Notes: generated by a model from the letters alone, not told the origin. Positions 52,723 through 61,596 are shown, counted from the stretch's first letter. The stretch is 64,000 nucleotides of DNA from Paenibacillus sp. MSJ-34 (GCF_018918005.1 NZ_JAHLPR010000035.1:1-64000), one strand, 5' to 3'. Translations and numbers: made by a program.

Positions 52723-52906
52723 TGTTGTACTTTGTACAACATAAGCTGCTCTTTTCGAACGGATCGGCGATCATGTTGCACAAAATACAGCATAATAAGC
52801 TTCGTTTAGGGAAAATGGCGGAAAATTCGTGGTTATGCTGCACTTTATACAACATAGAGGGCGGATCCGGCGCCGTTCGCTCTAGTATGTTGTATTCCGT
52901 ACAACA
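52723..52906. repeat. Dyad array 2: four TGTTGTA-N5-TACAACA sites
   Basis: Dyads centred at 52732, 52783, 52845 and 52897, each with 7-bp arms around a 5-nt centre: TGTTGTA/TACAACA, TGTTGCA/TACAGCA, TGCTGCA/TACAACA, TGTTGTA/TACAACA. The first extends to perfect 12-bp arms with a 3-nt loop. Spacing is 51, 62 and 52 bp, matching arrays 1 and 3 although the arm sequence differs. Confidence 0.8.
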
Positions 52907-52984
52907 TGCCTCGTTCGGCACTGGCTGGCATTAGCGTGCGGCCAACGTGCAAGACGGCAGAGCGACAGCGGCCGCCCCAGCGCG

Positions 52985-53215
52985 CACCCGCCTGCGGGAC
53001 CGTCCAAGCGGTGGCGCCGCCAGCCCTAGCGCTCGCCCGCCTGCGGGGCCGTCCAAGCGGTGGCGCCTGCCGCCCTAGGGCTCGCCCGCCTGCGGGGCCG
53101 TCCAAGCGGTGGCGCCTGCCGCCCTAGGGCTCGCCCGCCTGCGGGGCCAGCCAAGCGTCACCGCCGCCAGCCCTAGCGCGCGGCCGCTTGCAAGGCCAGC
53201 AAGGCGGCGCCGTGC
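52985..53215. repeat. 49-bp tandem repeat running into the 3' end of the kinase gene
   Basis: CCTGCGG recurs at 52991, 53040, 53089 and 53138, exactly 49 bp apart, within near-identical units. A diverged fifth unit falls at about 53187 inside the last codons of the kinase gene. Read leftwards each unit carries a TAG-ending segment resembling the true end of that gene. Confidence 0.75.
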
Positions 53216-54126
53216 GCGGGTTTGCGCTCGGAGATCGCGACGTCGGTGCGGCGGTCGAGCCGGCGCTGCTCGTTCCATTCGTTCAAGCAGCGCCGATATG
53301 TGTCGCGGAACAGTTCGGAATGCTTGAAAATCGAACCCGTCGCCGCGACCGGAGCGTCTGCGAAGTACGGATGCTTGCCGCGCAAAGCGTTGGTTAACGC
53401 CGCCAATTCCCGGGCCGCCTTCTCGACGATTTGCCGGGCGGCGGCGTCCTGCATCGTCTCTGCCGCTCGAATGCATAGATGGGCGTATTCGGCGATATTC
53501 GCTTTTTGAATATGCGGTTGGTAAATATAGGTGCGCAGTTGTTCCGGACTGGAGAATCCGTGCTTCTCGAGCACGAGTCCGGTTAACGCCGTCTCGGGGC
53601 ATACGCCGTCATAGCTTCGCATCACCGCCTGCAGCACGGAAAGGCCGATATCGTAACCGCTCCCCTGGTCCCCGAGAATATGACCCCAGCCGCCCGTGCG
53701 GTAGCGCATGCCGTCCGGTGCAACGCCGAAGACGATCGCGCCGGTTCCGCTGATGGCAATAATTCCCCGAGCATGGCCCAAAGCGGCCATTAACGCGATT
53801 TCCGCATCGTTATGAATCAGGATGTCGCAGGAGCATCCATGCCGATCGCCGTATTCGCGCAAGCTTGCCGCTATCTTCTCCCGTTCTTCCGCGCGGTCGA
53901 CGCCGGAAAGGCCGAGACTTACCGCCAAACAGTCGGCCGCGGCCATGCCTGCGTCGTTGAAGCAGCAATCTAGCAGACGATATAAATTGTCTCTGGCAAC
54001 GTCATAAGAAACCGCGTTCGGATTCGTGGCGCCGACTTCGAAGCTGCCGGCGATTTCTCCGGACAAATTCATGATGACGGCTTCCGTTTTCGTCCCTCCG
54101 CCGTCGATTCCGATCACATACCGCAT
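53173..54126 (-). CDS. BadF/BadG/BcrA/BcrD-family amino-sugar kinase (GlcNAc/MurNAc kinase)
   Basis: A cytoplasmic ASKHA-fold kinase of 317 residues: YVIGIDGGGTKTEAVIMN (phosphate 1), SLGLSGVDR, IIAISGTGAIVFG (phosphate 2) and GGWGHILGDQGSGYDIG. It resembles N-acetylglucosamine kinases and the Clostridium MurK, which phosphorylates both GlcNAc and MurNAc. It is divergent from the NamZ-type gene and shares its operator region, which favours a role in phosphorylating recovered wall sugars. The C-terminus (ALLALQAAAR) grades into the 49-bp tandem repeats. Start ATG at 54126. Which sugar is preferred cannot be decided here. Confidence 0.85.
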   Translation of the reverse strand: MRYVIGIDGGGTKTEAVIMNLSGEIAGSFEVGATNPNAVSYDVARDNLYRLLDCCFNDAGMAAADCLAVSLGLSGVDRAEEREKIAASLREYGDRHGCSCDILIHNDAEIALMAALGHARGIIAISGTGAIVFGVAPDGMRYRTGGWGHILGDQGSGYDIGLSVLQAVMRSYDGVCPETALTGLVLEKHGFSSPEQLRTYIYQPHIQKANIAEYAHLCIRAAETMQDAAARQIVEKAARELAALTNALRGKHPYFADAPVAATGSIFKHSELFRDTYRRCLNEWNEQRRLDRRTDVAISERKPAHGAALLALQAAAR

Positions 54127-54220
54127 TGATTTCCCCCCGTAAACGCAATGTGTTGACTTGAGTATACGCGAAACTCCGCCAAGATGTAAAATGAAAATTT
54201 TATATATTCAATAAATCTAT

Positions 54221-54334
54221 GAAATAAAATTTCGTGTAATAATAGCCTGTTCCCGCTAATATAAGTAATTGTAAAATAAATATTTATAATTAAATAAAAT
54301 TTCAAAACAAAATTAATTATTGAAATATTATTTT
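54221..54334. promoter_or_regulatory. Three GAAAT-N3-ATTTC dyads, candidate MurR operators
   Basis: GAAAT-AAA-ATTTC at 54221-54233, a one-mismatch copy at 54291-54303 and another (GAAAT-ATT-ATTTT) at 54322-54334, all between the divergent kinase and namZ genes. The last overlaps the -35 of the namZ promoter. An RpiR/MurR-type regulator is encoded at 61638, the likely binder. Confidence 0.55.
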
Positions 54335-54348
54335 ATAGCGATTATAAT
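54320..54348 (+). promoter_or_regulatory. Promoter of the namZ operon
   Basis: TTGAAA (54320-54325) and TATAAT (54343-54348) separated by 17 bp, 55 bp before the GTG start. A third operator-like dyad covers the -35 and part of the spacer, consistent with repression. Confidence 0.65.
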
Positions 54349-54403
54349 CTTGGTGAAAGCGCAAACAAATAGCTTGACTACTACGATTTTGGAGGGGATC
54401 GCC

Positions 54404-55582
54404 GTGACAAGGACCGTTCTGACCGGGGCGGATCAGTGGCAAGATATCGGGGAACAACTGCTTGCAGGCAAGCGGTTCGGGCTGTTGACCAGTCCGACGG
54501 GTTTCAATTCCCGGTTCGAGTCGACGATCGACGTTTGTTCCCATTTGAAGCAAGCCGAATTTGCCGCGATGTTCGCTTGCGAGCACGGCATCCGCGGCGA
54601 GAGGCAGGCCGGTTTGTTGTTCGAGGACGAAATTGATCCGCAGACCGGAATCAAGGTGTACAGCCTGTACGGCAAACATCGCAAACCGACGGAGGAGATG
54701 CTTGCGGATATCGACGCCATCGTATTCGATATACAGGACTTGGGCGTCCGCTTCTATACATATCTCTCGACGTTGGTCTATACGATGGAGGCCTGCGCGC
54801 AATACGGCAAAAGCTTCATTGTGCTTGACCGTCCCAATCCGCTCGGCGGCAACCGCATCGAAGGAGGATTGTTGGAGGACGGATACCGTTCCATGGTAGG
54901 CGCATGGCGTATTCCGGCGAGCACGGGGCTGACGATTGGCGAATTCGCGCGGCTTGTGAACGGTCAATCCGATACTCCTTGCGACTTGCACATCGTGCCG
55001 CTGCAAAACTGGAACCGGGATATGGAATATCCCGATACGGGGCTTCCGTGGCTGATGCCGTCCCCCAACATTCCGACAATGGAGACGGTTCGGGTCTATA
55101 CGGGCAACTGCCTGTTCGAAGGCACGAATTTGTCGGAAGGGCGCGGAACGACGAAGCCGTTCGAGATGATCGGCGCGCCATGGCTGGACAGCGTGCAGCT
55201 ATGCCGCACGATGAACGGGCTCGAGTTGCCGGGCGTACGTTTCCACCCGGTTACGTTCACCCCGATGTTCTCGAAACATCAGGGAGACCTGTGCAACGGA
55301 GTGATGACGTTCGTTACCGATCCCGGAACGTATGAATCCGCCGTTACCGCGCTGCACTTATTGCATCATACGATCAATTTGCATGGAGATCGTTTCGAAT
55401 GGCTTGCGCCGAACCAACCGGCGGATCGCTCGGCCGCGCGATACTTCATCGATTTATTGTCAGGCAGCGATGCGGTCCGCACGACAGTGCATACCGCAGC
55501 AGGACTTGCGCAAATCGTCGAAAGCTGGAAGCGGGATTGCGCCGGGTGGAGCGAGCTGCGCAAACCGTTCCTTATCTATTAA
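54404..55582 (+). CDS. namZ: Exo-beta-N-acetylmuramidase NamZ-like (DUF1343)
   Basis: A protein of 392 residues of the DUF1343/GH171 family. B. subtilis NamZ (YbbC) removes terminal MurNAc from peptidoglycan fragments. Family stretches: GKRFGLLTSPTGFNSRFEST, FACEHGIRGERQAG, VFDIQDLGVRFYTYLSTLVY, FIVLDRPNPLGGNRIEG and LFEGTNLSEGRGTTKPFEMI. GTG start at 54404 with GGAGGGG 7 nt upstream. No clear signal peptide, as in some homologues, so location is uncertain. First gene of a long rightward operon with serine hydrolase, GNAT and ABC importer. Confidence 0.88.
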   Translation: MTRTVLTGADQWQDIGEQLLAGKRFGLLTSPTGFNSRFESTIDVCSHLKQAEFAAMFACEHGIRGERQAGLLFEDEIDPQTGIKVYSLYGKHRKPTEEMLADIDAIVFDIQDLGVRFYTYLSTLVYTMEACAQYGKSFIVLDRPNPLGGNRIEGGLLEDGYRSMVGAWRIPASTGLTIGEFARLVNGQSDTPCDLHIVPLQNWNRDMEYPDTGLPWLMPSPNIPTMETVRVYTGNCLFEGTNLSEGRGTTKPFEMIGAPWLDSVQLCRTMNGLELPGVRFHPVTFTPMFSKHQGDLCNGVMTFVTDPGTYESAVTALHLLHHTINLHGDRFEWLAPNQPADRSAARYFIDLLSGSDAVRTTVHTAAGLAQIVESWKRDCAGWSELRKPFLIY

Positions 55583-55598
55583 GGAAGGATCGAATGCT

Positions 55599-56714
55599 AT
55601 GACGAATCCGCCATACGAAGCAAACGGGACGAAAGCGACGAACTCTGGCAAGCTGCGGGAAGCATGGAACGTCCTCAAGCTGGCGATCGAATCCGGCCAC
55701 ATTCCCGGCGCGACCGCAGCGGTATCCTGCCGCGGCGGCCGGGTCGAATTCGCGGCCGGATATGCCCGGACGGGAGCCGGGGCGGTGCCCGCACAGCATC
55801 ATACGTTGTACGATTGCGCCTCATTAACGAAAGTCGTCGTGACGCTGCCGCTTATTCTCATTGCGATCGAGCGGGGGATGGCCCGCCTGGAGCAACCTGC
55901 GGCGGATTATATCCCCGAGTTGGCGGCGCACGGCAAAGGGCGAATTACGATCCGGCAACTGCTCACCCATACGTCCGGACTGCCAGCGCACCGCGATCTC
56001 CATTCGCTCGGCCTTTCACGGGACGAAACGATCGCTTATATTTGCGGTTTGCCGCCGGACGAAGAGCCTGACCGCTCAATGATTTACAGCGATCTCGGCT
56101 TCATTCTGCTCGGGGAAATCGCGTCCCGCCTATTCGACTTGCCGCTGCGGGAAGCGGCAAGTCGGTATATATTCGAACCGCTCGGCATGAAGGACAGTTG
56201 CTACTGCCCTGCGGCGGAGCGATGGGGAGACGTTGCCGCAACCGAATTCGACGAGCGGGCTGGCGCGTACCGTCAAGGGGTTGTGCACGACGACAATGCC
56301 GCGGCGCTCGGCGGCGTCAGCGGGCACGCCGGGCTGTTCTCCACGGCGTTCGATCTGAGCCGCTATGCCGACATGTGGCTGAACGGCGGAGTAGGCGAAG
56401 GCGGGCGCCTTCTCTCGGGCGAAACCGTGAAGCTGGCAACCGCATCGTGGACGCAAGCGATCGAGGGCGCCAACCGCGGGCTCGGATGGGTGCTCAAAGG
56501 CGACCGGTGGGACGCCTCTGGCGGTTCGATGTCGGATAGCTGCTACGGGCATACCGGATTTACGGGAACGAGCCTATGGATCGATCCCGCCAAGCGGTTT
56601 ACCGCCGTATTGTTAACGAACCGCGTTCATTTCGGCAGGCATGTCTCCATTGCCGAGCTTCGCCAAAATTTCCACGACGCGGCGGCCTCCATCGCAGCCG
56701 CGATGGAAGCGTAA
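55599..56714 (+). CDS. Beta-lactamase-fold serine hydrolase (YbbE/class C type)
   Basis: A protein of 371 residues with the penicillin-binding-protein/class C beta-lactamase motifs: SxxK as SLTK in DCASLTKVVVTL, YSD in MIYSDLGFILLGEI, and HTG in YGHTGFTGTSLWIDP. The B. subtilis ybb wall-recycling locus has an equivalent gene (YbbE) near namZ, so it probably processes muropeptides rather than antibiotics. The ATG at 55599 follows AAGGAAGGA by 8 nt and lies 16 bp after the namZ stop. No signal peptide seen. Confidence 0.85.
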   Translation: MTNPPYEANGTKATNSGKLREAWNVLKLAIESGHIPGATAAVSCRGGRVEFAAGYARTGAGAVPAQHHTLYDCASLTKVVVTLPLILIAIERGMARLEQPAADYIPELAAHGKGRITIRQLLTHTSGLPAHRDLHSLGLSRDETIAYICGLPPDEEPDRSMIYSDLGFILLGEIASRLFDLPLREAASRYIFEPLGMKDSCYCPAAERWGDVAATEFDERAGAYRQGVVHDDNAAALGGVSGHAGLFSTAFDLSRYADMWLNGGVGEGGRLLSGETVKLATASWTQAIEGANRGLGWVLKGDRWDASGGSMSDSCYGHTGFTGTSLWIDPAKRFTAVLLTNRVHFGRHVSIAELRQNFHDAAASIAAAMEA

Positions 56715-56732
56715 CTACGAGGAGGAATCATC

Positions 56733-57686
56733 ATGCAGGCAATAAGCTTTAGAACGTATCAACCGGGCGACGAGCCGGCGATTGTCGCCTTATGGAACCG
56801 GCGTTTGACGAAAGATTTGATGACGCGCCGAAGATTCCGCAACCTTGTTCTGCTCGATCCGAACTTCGATCCGCAAGGGCTGCGGCTTGCATTTGAGGGA
56901 GAGGAACTGGTCGGCTGCCTTTATGCCGTCCGCCGATTGCTGCCGATGGTCGGCACGGAGCTCGAGCCGGCTCACGGGTGGATCCCGTTCTTTTTCACGG
57001 CGAAACATCGCGAAAGACAGGGGATTGCCGGCAGGCTGCTGCAGGAGGCTATTGAATTTTTACGGGAATGCGGCCGAACCAAAGTATTCTTCTCCTCTTA
57101 CGCTCCCAATTACGTCGTTCCCGGGATCGATGCCGAGCATTATCCCGAAGGCAAGCTTTTTTTGGAAAAGAACGGATTTGCCCGGCAATATTCCGCCGTC
57201 GCCATGGATATGTCGCTCGTGGATTTCGAAATTCCGGACGAAGCGGCGGAACTGAAGCGAACTCGCATAGCGGAAGGCTATACGTTCCGGCAGGCGGAGG
57301 ACCGCGACCTGTACGAATTGATCCGGTTCGCCTCGGACGTCTTTAATCCGGATTGGGGGAGAGCGATTCGCGAAGGCATTTTGCAAGGTTTGCCGTTGGA
57401 ACAAATTTTGATCGCAAGGCGGCAACAAACGCTTGTCGGCTTCTGTATGCATGGGGGATACGAATTGGTCCGCGAACGATTCGGGCCGTTCGGCGTCGAT
57501 CCGCAAGAACAAGGCAAAGGACTCGGCAAAATTCTGCTGTACGACTGTTTGGCGAATATGCGGGCGCAAGCTTTGCACGGCGCCTGGTTTCTATGGACCG
57601 GCGAAGAAAGCGCCGCCGGCCGCCTTTACAAGAAGGTCGGCTTTCGTACGACCCGTCGCTTCGATATTGTATGGAAGCCGATTTGA
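56733..57686 (+). CDS. Tandem GNAT acetyltransferase-like protein
   Basis: A protein of 317 residues with two GNAT folds. The first (about 1-150) has the acetyl-CoA loop KHRERQGIAGRLLQEAIEFL; the second (about 175-315) has GVDPQEQGKGLGKILLYDCL and an AGRLYKKVGF strand near the end. GNAT enzymes acetylate amines; in a wall-recycling cluster an amino-sugar or muropeptide amine is plausible. The gene lies 18 bp after the serine hydrolase with AGGAGGA upstream. Substrate unknown. Confidence 0.82.
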   Translation: MQAISFRTYQPGDEPAIVALWNRRLTKDLMTRRRFRNLVLLDPNFDPQGLRLAFEGEELVGCLYAVRRLLPMVGTELEPAHGWIPFFFTAKHRERQGIAGRLLQEAIEFLRECGRTKVFFSSYAPNYVVPGIDAEHYPEGKLFLEKNGFARQYSAVAMDMSLVDFEIPDEAAELKRTRIAEGYTFRQAEDRDLYELIRFASDVFNPDWGRAIREGILQGLPLEQILIARRQQTLVGFCMHGGYELVRERFGPFGVDPQEQGKGLGKILLYDCLANMRAQALHGAWFLWTGEESAAGRLYKKVGFRTTRRFDIVWKPI

Positions 57687-57732
57687 TCGTCTCGTTTTCA
57701 TTTTCCTAATCGAGGAACGGAGGAATGCCTCA

Positions 57733-59028
57733 ATGAAAAAGACGTTTATCGCTGTGCTGGCGCTTATACTGATGATCGCCACGGCCGCTTGCGGCGGCAA
57801 CAAGGAGACGGGGGCCAAGAAGGGCAAAGTTACGCTTGCGCTGCTCTCGCATTATGCCGGATCGAACGAGGAGAAACTGAAGCCTTATATCGACGAATGG
57901 AATAAGGCCAACCCCGATATTCAAGTAAAGCTGACTCCGGTGGAATTCGAACAATTGCTGCCGACGATCATGTCCAAGCAAACGGCCGGACAAGTGGCGG
58001 ACATCGTTCACGTCTACGCGCTGTGGGGAGGGCAATTGATCAAAAATAAAGTGCTCGCCGACGCGCCCGACGATGTCGTCGCGGATGTCAAGGCGAATTA
58101 TCCGGACGCCGCCGTCCGCGGCGCTTCCTTGAACGGCAAAGTGTTCGGCTATCCGACGGAAGTGCAGACATACGGTTTATTTTACAACAAGAAGCTGTTG
58201 AAAGAAGCCGGATTCGATAATCCGCCTGCAACATGGGATGAGCTTCTGGCTATGGCGGAGAAGATCAACCGGAAGGACGGATCCGGCAAAACGCTGGTTC
58301 AAGGATTCGGCTTCCAACGGAGTTACGCGGGAATTGTCGATCAACCGTTTATGGCCCTTATGGCGACGGCGGGCGGAACGCTGCTCTCCGAAGATTTGAC
58401 AACGGCGCAGGCGAACTCGGATGCTGCAAAAAAAACGCTGGAATTATACTCCAAAATATACGGCAATAACGGCATATCCGATATCGGCATCAATCCGACG
58501 AAGGCGTTCGGAACCGAGCAAGTGGCGATGACCGTAGGCGCGGGCTGGTGGGCCGGATCGTTAAAGACGCTAATGAAGGACAGCTTCGCCAATGTGGGCG
58601 CGGCGCCGCTTCCTTCGCCCGACGGTGCGACGCAAGGCTCTCTTGCCTACACGTGGGCGTGGGGCGTCAATAGCAAGTCGAAACATCCGGAGGAAGCTTG
58701 GAAATTTCTGAAATGGTTCAATACGGAAGCGTTTAAGGACGGCATGACGGCGGAAGGAAACTTTTTGCTCGACGCCTTCAACTCGATCTCCACGCGCAAA
58801 AGCGATTTGGAATCGGCTCCGATTCAGGAAAAGCTGAAAACCGATCCGATCATGAAGGTGTTTACCGATGCGCTCGACTATGCGGTGCATGAGCAAAATC
58901 CGCCGACAGGCTCGGAGATCCAGAACATTTTGTATCGGGAAATCGAGAATATGTGGGCAGGCAAAGTATTGCACGAAGAAGCAGCGGAAAATGCCAACCG
59001 AGACATTCAAGCGAAGTTAGGCGAATGA
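57733..59028 (+). CDS. Extracellular solute-binding lipoprotein of an amino-sugar ABC importer
   Basis: A family 1 solute-binding protein of 431 residues. Signal peptide MKKTFIAVLALILMIATAAC with lipobox ATAAC (Cys20), then the binding fold (KGKVTLALLSHYAGSNEEKL; TVGAGWWAGSLKTLMKDSFA). It presents ligand to the permeases at 59085 and 59981. Its place after namZ and the hydrolase suggests MurNAc, GlcNAc or a muropeptide as ligand; this is contextual inference. The frame is open upstream to 57433, but that region overlaps the GNAT gene. Confidence 0.88.
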   Translation: MKKTFIAVLALILMIATAACGGNKETGAKKGKVTLALLSHYAGSNEEKLKPYIDEWNKANPDIQVKLTPVEFEQLLPTIMSKQTAGQVADIVHVYALWGGQLIKNKVLADAPDDVVADVKANYPDAAVRGASLNGKVFGYPTEVQTYGLFYNKKLLKEAGFDNPPATWDELLAMAEKINRKDGSGKTLVQGFGFQRSYAGIVDQPFMALMATAGGTLLSEDLTTAQANSDAAKKTLELYSKIYGNNGISDIGINPTKAFGTEQVAMTVGAGWWAGSLKTLMKDSFANVGAAPLPSPDGATQGSLAYTWAWGVNSKSKHPEEAWKFLKWFNTEAFKDGMTAEGNFLLDAFNSISTRKSDLESAPIQEKLKTDPIMKVFTDALDYAVHEQNPPTGSEIQNILYREIENMWAGKVLHEEAAENANRDIQAKLGE

Positions 59029-59084
59029 CATATGCGGCCGGGCGACGGCGATCAACCGTCCGGCCGCGGGGAGGGGGGTACGGC

Positions 59085-59981
59085 ATGGCAAGCAAAAGGC
59101 GAAATAAGGAAGGCGTTGTCGGATATGCGTTTTTGTCTCCCATCCTCGTTTTTTACGCGATCTTTTTGCTGCTGCCGCTGGCATTTTCATTGTACTTGAG
59201 CTTCAACAAGTGGGGCGGCTTCGATTTGGCGGAAATGAAGTGGGTCGGTTTGCACAACTACAAGGATATTTTGACAGGCGATTCGACTTTTTTGCACCCG
59301 ATTTTAACGAATACGTTTTTGTTTGCATTCGGCACGGTGGCCATTTCGTTTTTTTGCGCATTATTCGTTTCTTATACCATTACGAGGCTGCGCTTCGAAG
59401 GCTTTTGGCGCACCCTGTATTTTTTGCCCACGGTGACGACGGTCGTTGCGATCGGGAACATTTGGCTGTATATGTACAATCCTACGAACGGCCTCATTAA
59501 CGAAATTTTATCCTGGTTCGGCATTGCGACAGTCAATTTCCTCGACAATCCCGACATTGCGCTCGGTTCGATTATCGTCGTGGGCGGCTGGCTCGGCATC
59601 GGCAGCTCCATGCTGATTCTGACCGCCGGACTGAAGGGGATACCCGACGATTTCTACGAAGCGGCCACATTGGAAGGAGCGGGAGTCTGGCCGATCTTTC
59701 GCCGCATTACGCTGCCGCTGCTTAAGCCTTCCATCTTGTTCGTTCTGATTACGTCGTTTATCGGCGGATTGCAATCCTATACGCTAACGATGGTGATGAC
59801 GAAGAACGGAGGGCCCGGCAATGCGACGAATGTAGGCGGCCTCGAAATGTATTTGCAAGCCTTCTCCTTCGGCAATTGGGGAACGGCCAGCGCGATGGCG
59901 TTCGTCCTGTTCGTCTGCATATTTGCGATTACGGTGGTTCAGCTAGCGTTTTTCAAACAGGGGGGAGTGGAGAGCTACTGA
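59085..59981 (+). CDS. CUT1 ABC transporter permease (first, wall-sugar cluster)
   Basis: A permease of 298 residues with six membrane segments (YAFLSPILVFYAIFLLLPLA first) and the EAA loop FYEAATLEGAGVWPIFRRIT. MalF-type. The ATG at 59085 is preceded by GGAGGGGGG; the longer frame from 58953 lies mostly in the binding-protein gene. TGATG overlap with the next permease shows coupling. No ATPase gene in the cluster, so a shared ATPase is expected. Confidence 0.88.
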   Translation: MASKRRNKEGVVGYAFLSPILVFYAIFLLLPLAFSLYLSFNKWGGFDLAEMKWVGLHNYKDILTGDSTFLHPILTNTFLFAFGTVAISFFCALFVSYTITRLRFEGFWRTLYFLPTVTTVVAIGNIWLYMYNPTNGLINEILSWFGIATVNFLDNPDIALGSIIVVGGWLGIGSSMLILTAGLKGIPDDFYEAATLEGAGVWPIFRRITLPLLKPSILFVLITSFIGGLQSYTLTMVMTKNGGPGNATNVGGLEMYLQAFSFGNWGTASAMAFVLFVCIFAITVVQLAFFKQGGVESY

Positions 59982-60853
59982 TGAAACCGCGAACTTTTCC
60001 ATGGTTCTCGTACACGTTCATTATCGTCGGAAGCATCGTGATGGTGTTCCCTTTTCTCGATATGCTCTTCTCTTCCTTTAAAGGGGCGGCGGAGTACAAC
60101 AACATTCATTACACGCTGCTGCCGGAACAATTTCAATGGGATAATTATGCGAATGCGATCGACAAGCTGAATCTCGGCCTGCTGTTCAAGAACAGCATCG
60201 TCAAATCCGTTTCGACGACCGTGCTGGTGCTGCTGACGAGCGCCATGGGCGGTTACGCGCTGACGAAGCTCAGATTCAAGGGCAGGAATTTGATTTTCCG
60301 CTTTGTCTTATCGACGATGATGTTTCCCGCTTTTCTGTTTTTAATTCCGAATTTTTATATTATGGTGCATTTTCCGCTGGCGGGCGGCAATGATTTATTC
60401 GGCGAAGGCGGGTACGGCGGGCTGGCCGCCACGCCTTTGGCGCTCATTTTGCCGTTCGCGGTGAGCGCGTTCGGCATATTCCTGATGCGGCAATTCATTA
60501 TGGGCATTAATGACGCGTATATCGAAGCGGCAAGGCTGGACGGAGCGTCGGAACTGCGCATTTTCTTTCAACTGGTGCTGCCGATGACGGGACCGGCGCT
60601 GGCGACGCTCGCGATCTTCGAATTTATCGGATCGTGGAACGAATTTATTTGGTCCTTGCTTATGTATTCGGTTAATCAAGACCTTGCGACGTTGCCGGTC
60701 GGCGTTCAAATGCTGAAAAGCCATCTGGACCCTGCGTTAACGCAGCCGCTCGTGATGGCGGCGCTTGTCATCAGCACGGTGCCGATTTTGATCGTATTCG
60801 TGTTTCTGCAAAAGTATTACGTGCGCGGCATGATGAATTCCGGAATGAAGTAA
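59981..60853 (+). CDS. CUT1 ABC transporter permease (second, wall-sugar cluster)
   Basis: A MalG-type permease of 290 residues with six membrane segments and the EAA loop AYIEAARLDGASELRIFFQL. Its ATG overlaps the previous stop (TGATG). An alternative longer frame from 59876 is inside the preceding gene. Works with the proteins at 57733 and 59085. Confidence 0.88.
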   Translation: MKPRTFPWFSYTFIIVGSIVMVFPFLDMLFSSFKGAAEYNNIHYTLLPEQFQWDNYANAIDKLNLGLLFKNSIVKSVSTTVLVLLTSAMGGYALTKLRFKGRNLIFRFVLSTMMFPAFLFLIPNFYIMVHFPLAGGNDLFGEGGYGGLAATPLALILPFAVSAFGIFLMRQFIMGINDAYIEAARLDGASELRIFFQLVLPMTGPALATLAIFEFIGSWNEFIWSLLMYSVNQDLATLPVGVQMLKSHLDPALTQPLVMAALVISTVPILIVFVFLQKYYVRGMMNSGMK

Positions 60854-60885
60854 ATAAACCATTTCATAATAAAGGAGTTTTTGCG

Positions 60886-61596
60886 ATGAGTAACGAAAAA
60901 AGAATGCATATTTTGGCTATCGGCGGCCATGCCGGGGATATGGACTTGACGGCGGGAGCGGTTATCGCGAAATATACGCAAGCCGGACATCGGGCGACCT
61001 TCCTGCATTTGACGCCTGGGGAGAAAGGCCATCCTCGCCTGTCGCCGGAGGATTACGCCAAGCAGAAGGTCGAAGAAGCGCATCAGTTTGCGGAGATCGT
61101 CGGAGCGGATGTGCGGTTTCTGGCCTATAAGGATGCCGAGCTGCCGGTGAACGATGAAGTGAAATACGAAGTAGCGGACGTCATCCGCGAAGTGAAGCCC
61201 GACATCATCATTACCCATTGGAAAGGCAGCATTCATAAAGATCACGCGAATACGCATTACATCGTGGAAGACGCGCGCTTCTACGCGGCGCTCAAGACGA
61301 TTCAGCGCGAGCTTCCGGCCCATTTTGCGGGCAAATTGTATTATGCCGACAACTGGGAAGATCCGTACGATTTCCATCCCGAAGTGTTCGTCGACATTCC
61401 GGAAGAAGCGTACGAGGCGTGGGTCAAGGCGATGAACGTCTACGCTTATGCGCGCGGCGAGACGTCGGGCTTCCCGTTCATCGAATATTATAAAGCGCTG
61501 ACCGTCGTGCGCGGGGCGCCGGCCGGATTCAAACGGGCGCAAGCGTTTGCCGTTCCGCGGGGCGCATTGACGAAGCGGGTGCAATTTTTCGAATAA
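60886..61596 (+). CDS. PIG-L/LmbE family N-deacetylase
   Basis: A zinc-dependent deacetylase of 236 residues, related to BshB and GlcNAc-PI de-N-acetylases. The first metal motif reads AIGGHAGDMDLTAGA (canonical family form is HPDD, here HAGD), and the last metal His sits in IITHWKGSIHKDHANTHY (HxxxH). In this cluster an N-acetyl amino-sugar substrate from the wall is likely, giving glucosamine- or muramic-type products. AAAGGAG lies 8 nt before the ATG; 32 bp after the second permease. Confidence 0.85.
   Translation: MSNEKRMHILAIGGHAGDMDLTAGAVIAKYTQAGHRATFLHLTPGEKGHPRLSPEDYAKQKVEEAHQFAEIVGADVRFLAYKDAELPVNDEVKYEVADVIREVKPDIIITHWKGSIHKDHANTHYIVEDARFYAALKTIQRELPAHFAGKLYYADNWEDPYDFHPEVFVDIPEEAYEAWVKAMNVYAYARGETSGFPFIEYYKALTVVRGAPAGFKRAQAFAVPRGALTKRVQFFE

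Noticed and set aside
52991-53187. 49-bp tandem repeat considered as a CRISPR array
   Set aside because: Units are contiguous without unique spacers and there are no cas genes.
53075-53602. Minus-strand frame of 175 residues over the tandem repeats and kinase 3' end
   Set aside because: It overlaps the kinase gene in another frame and its Arg/Ala-rich content reflects the 49-bp repeats.
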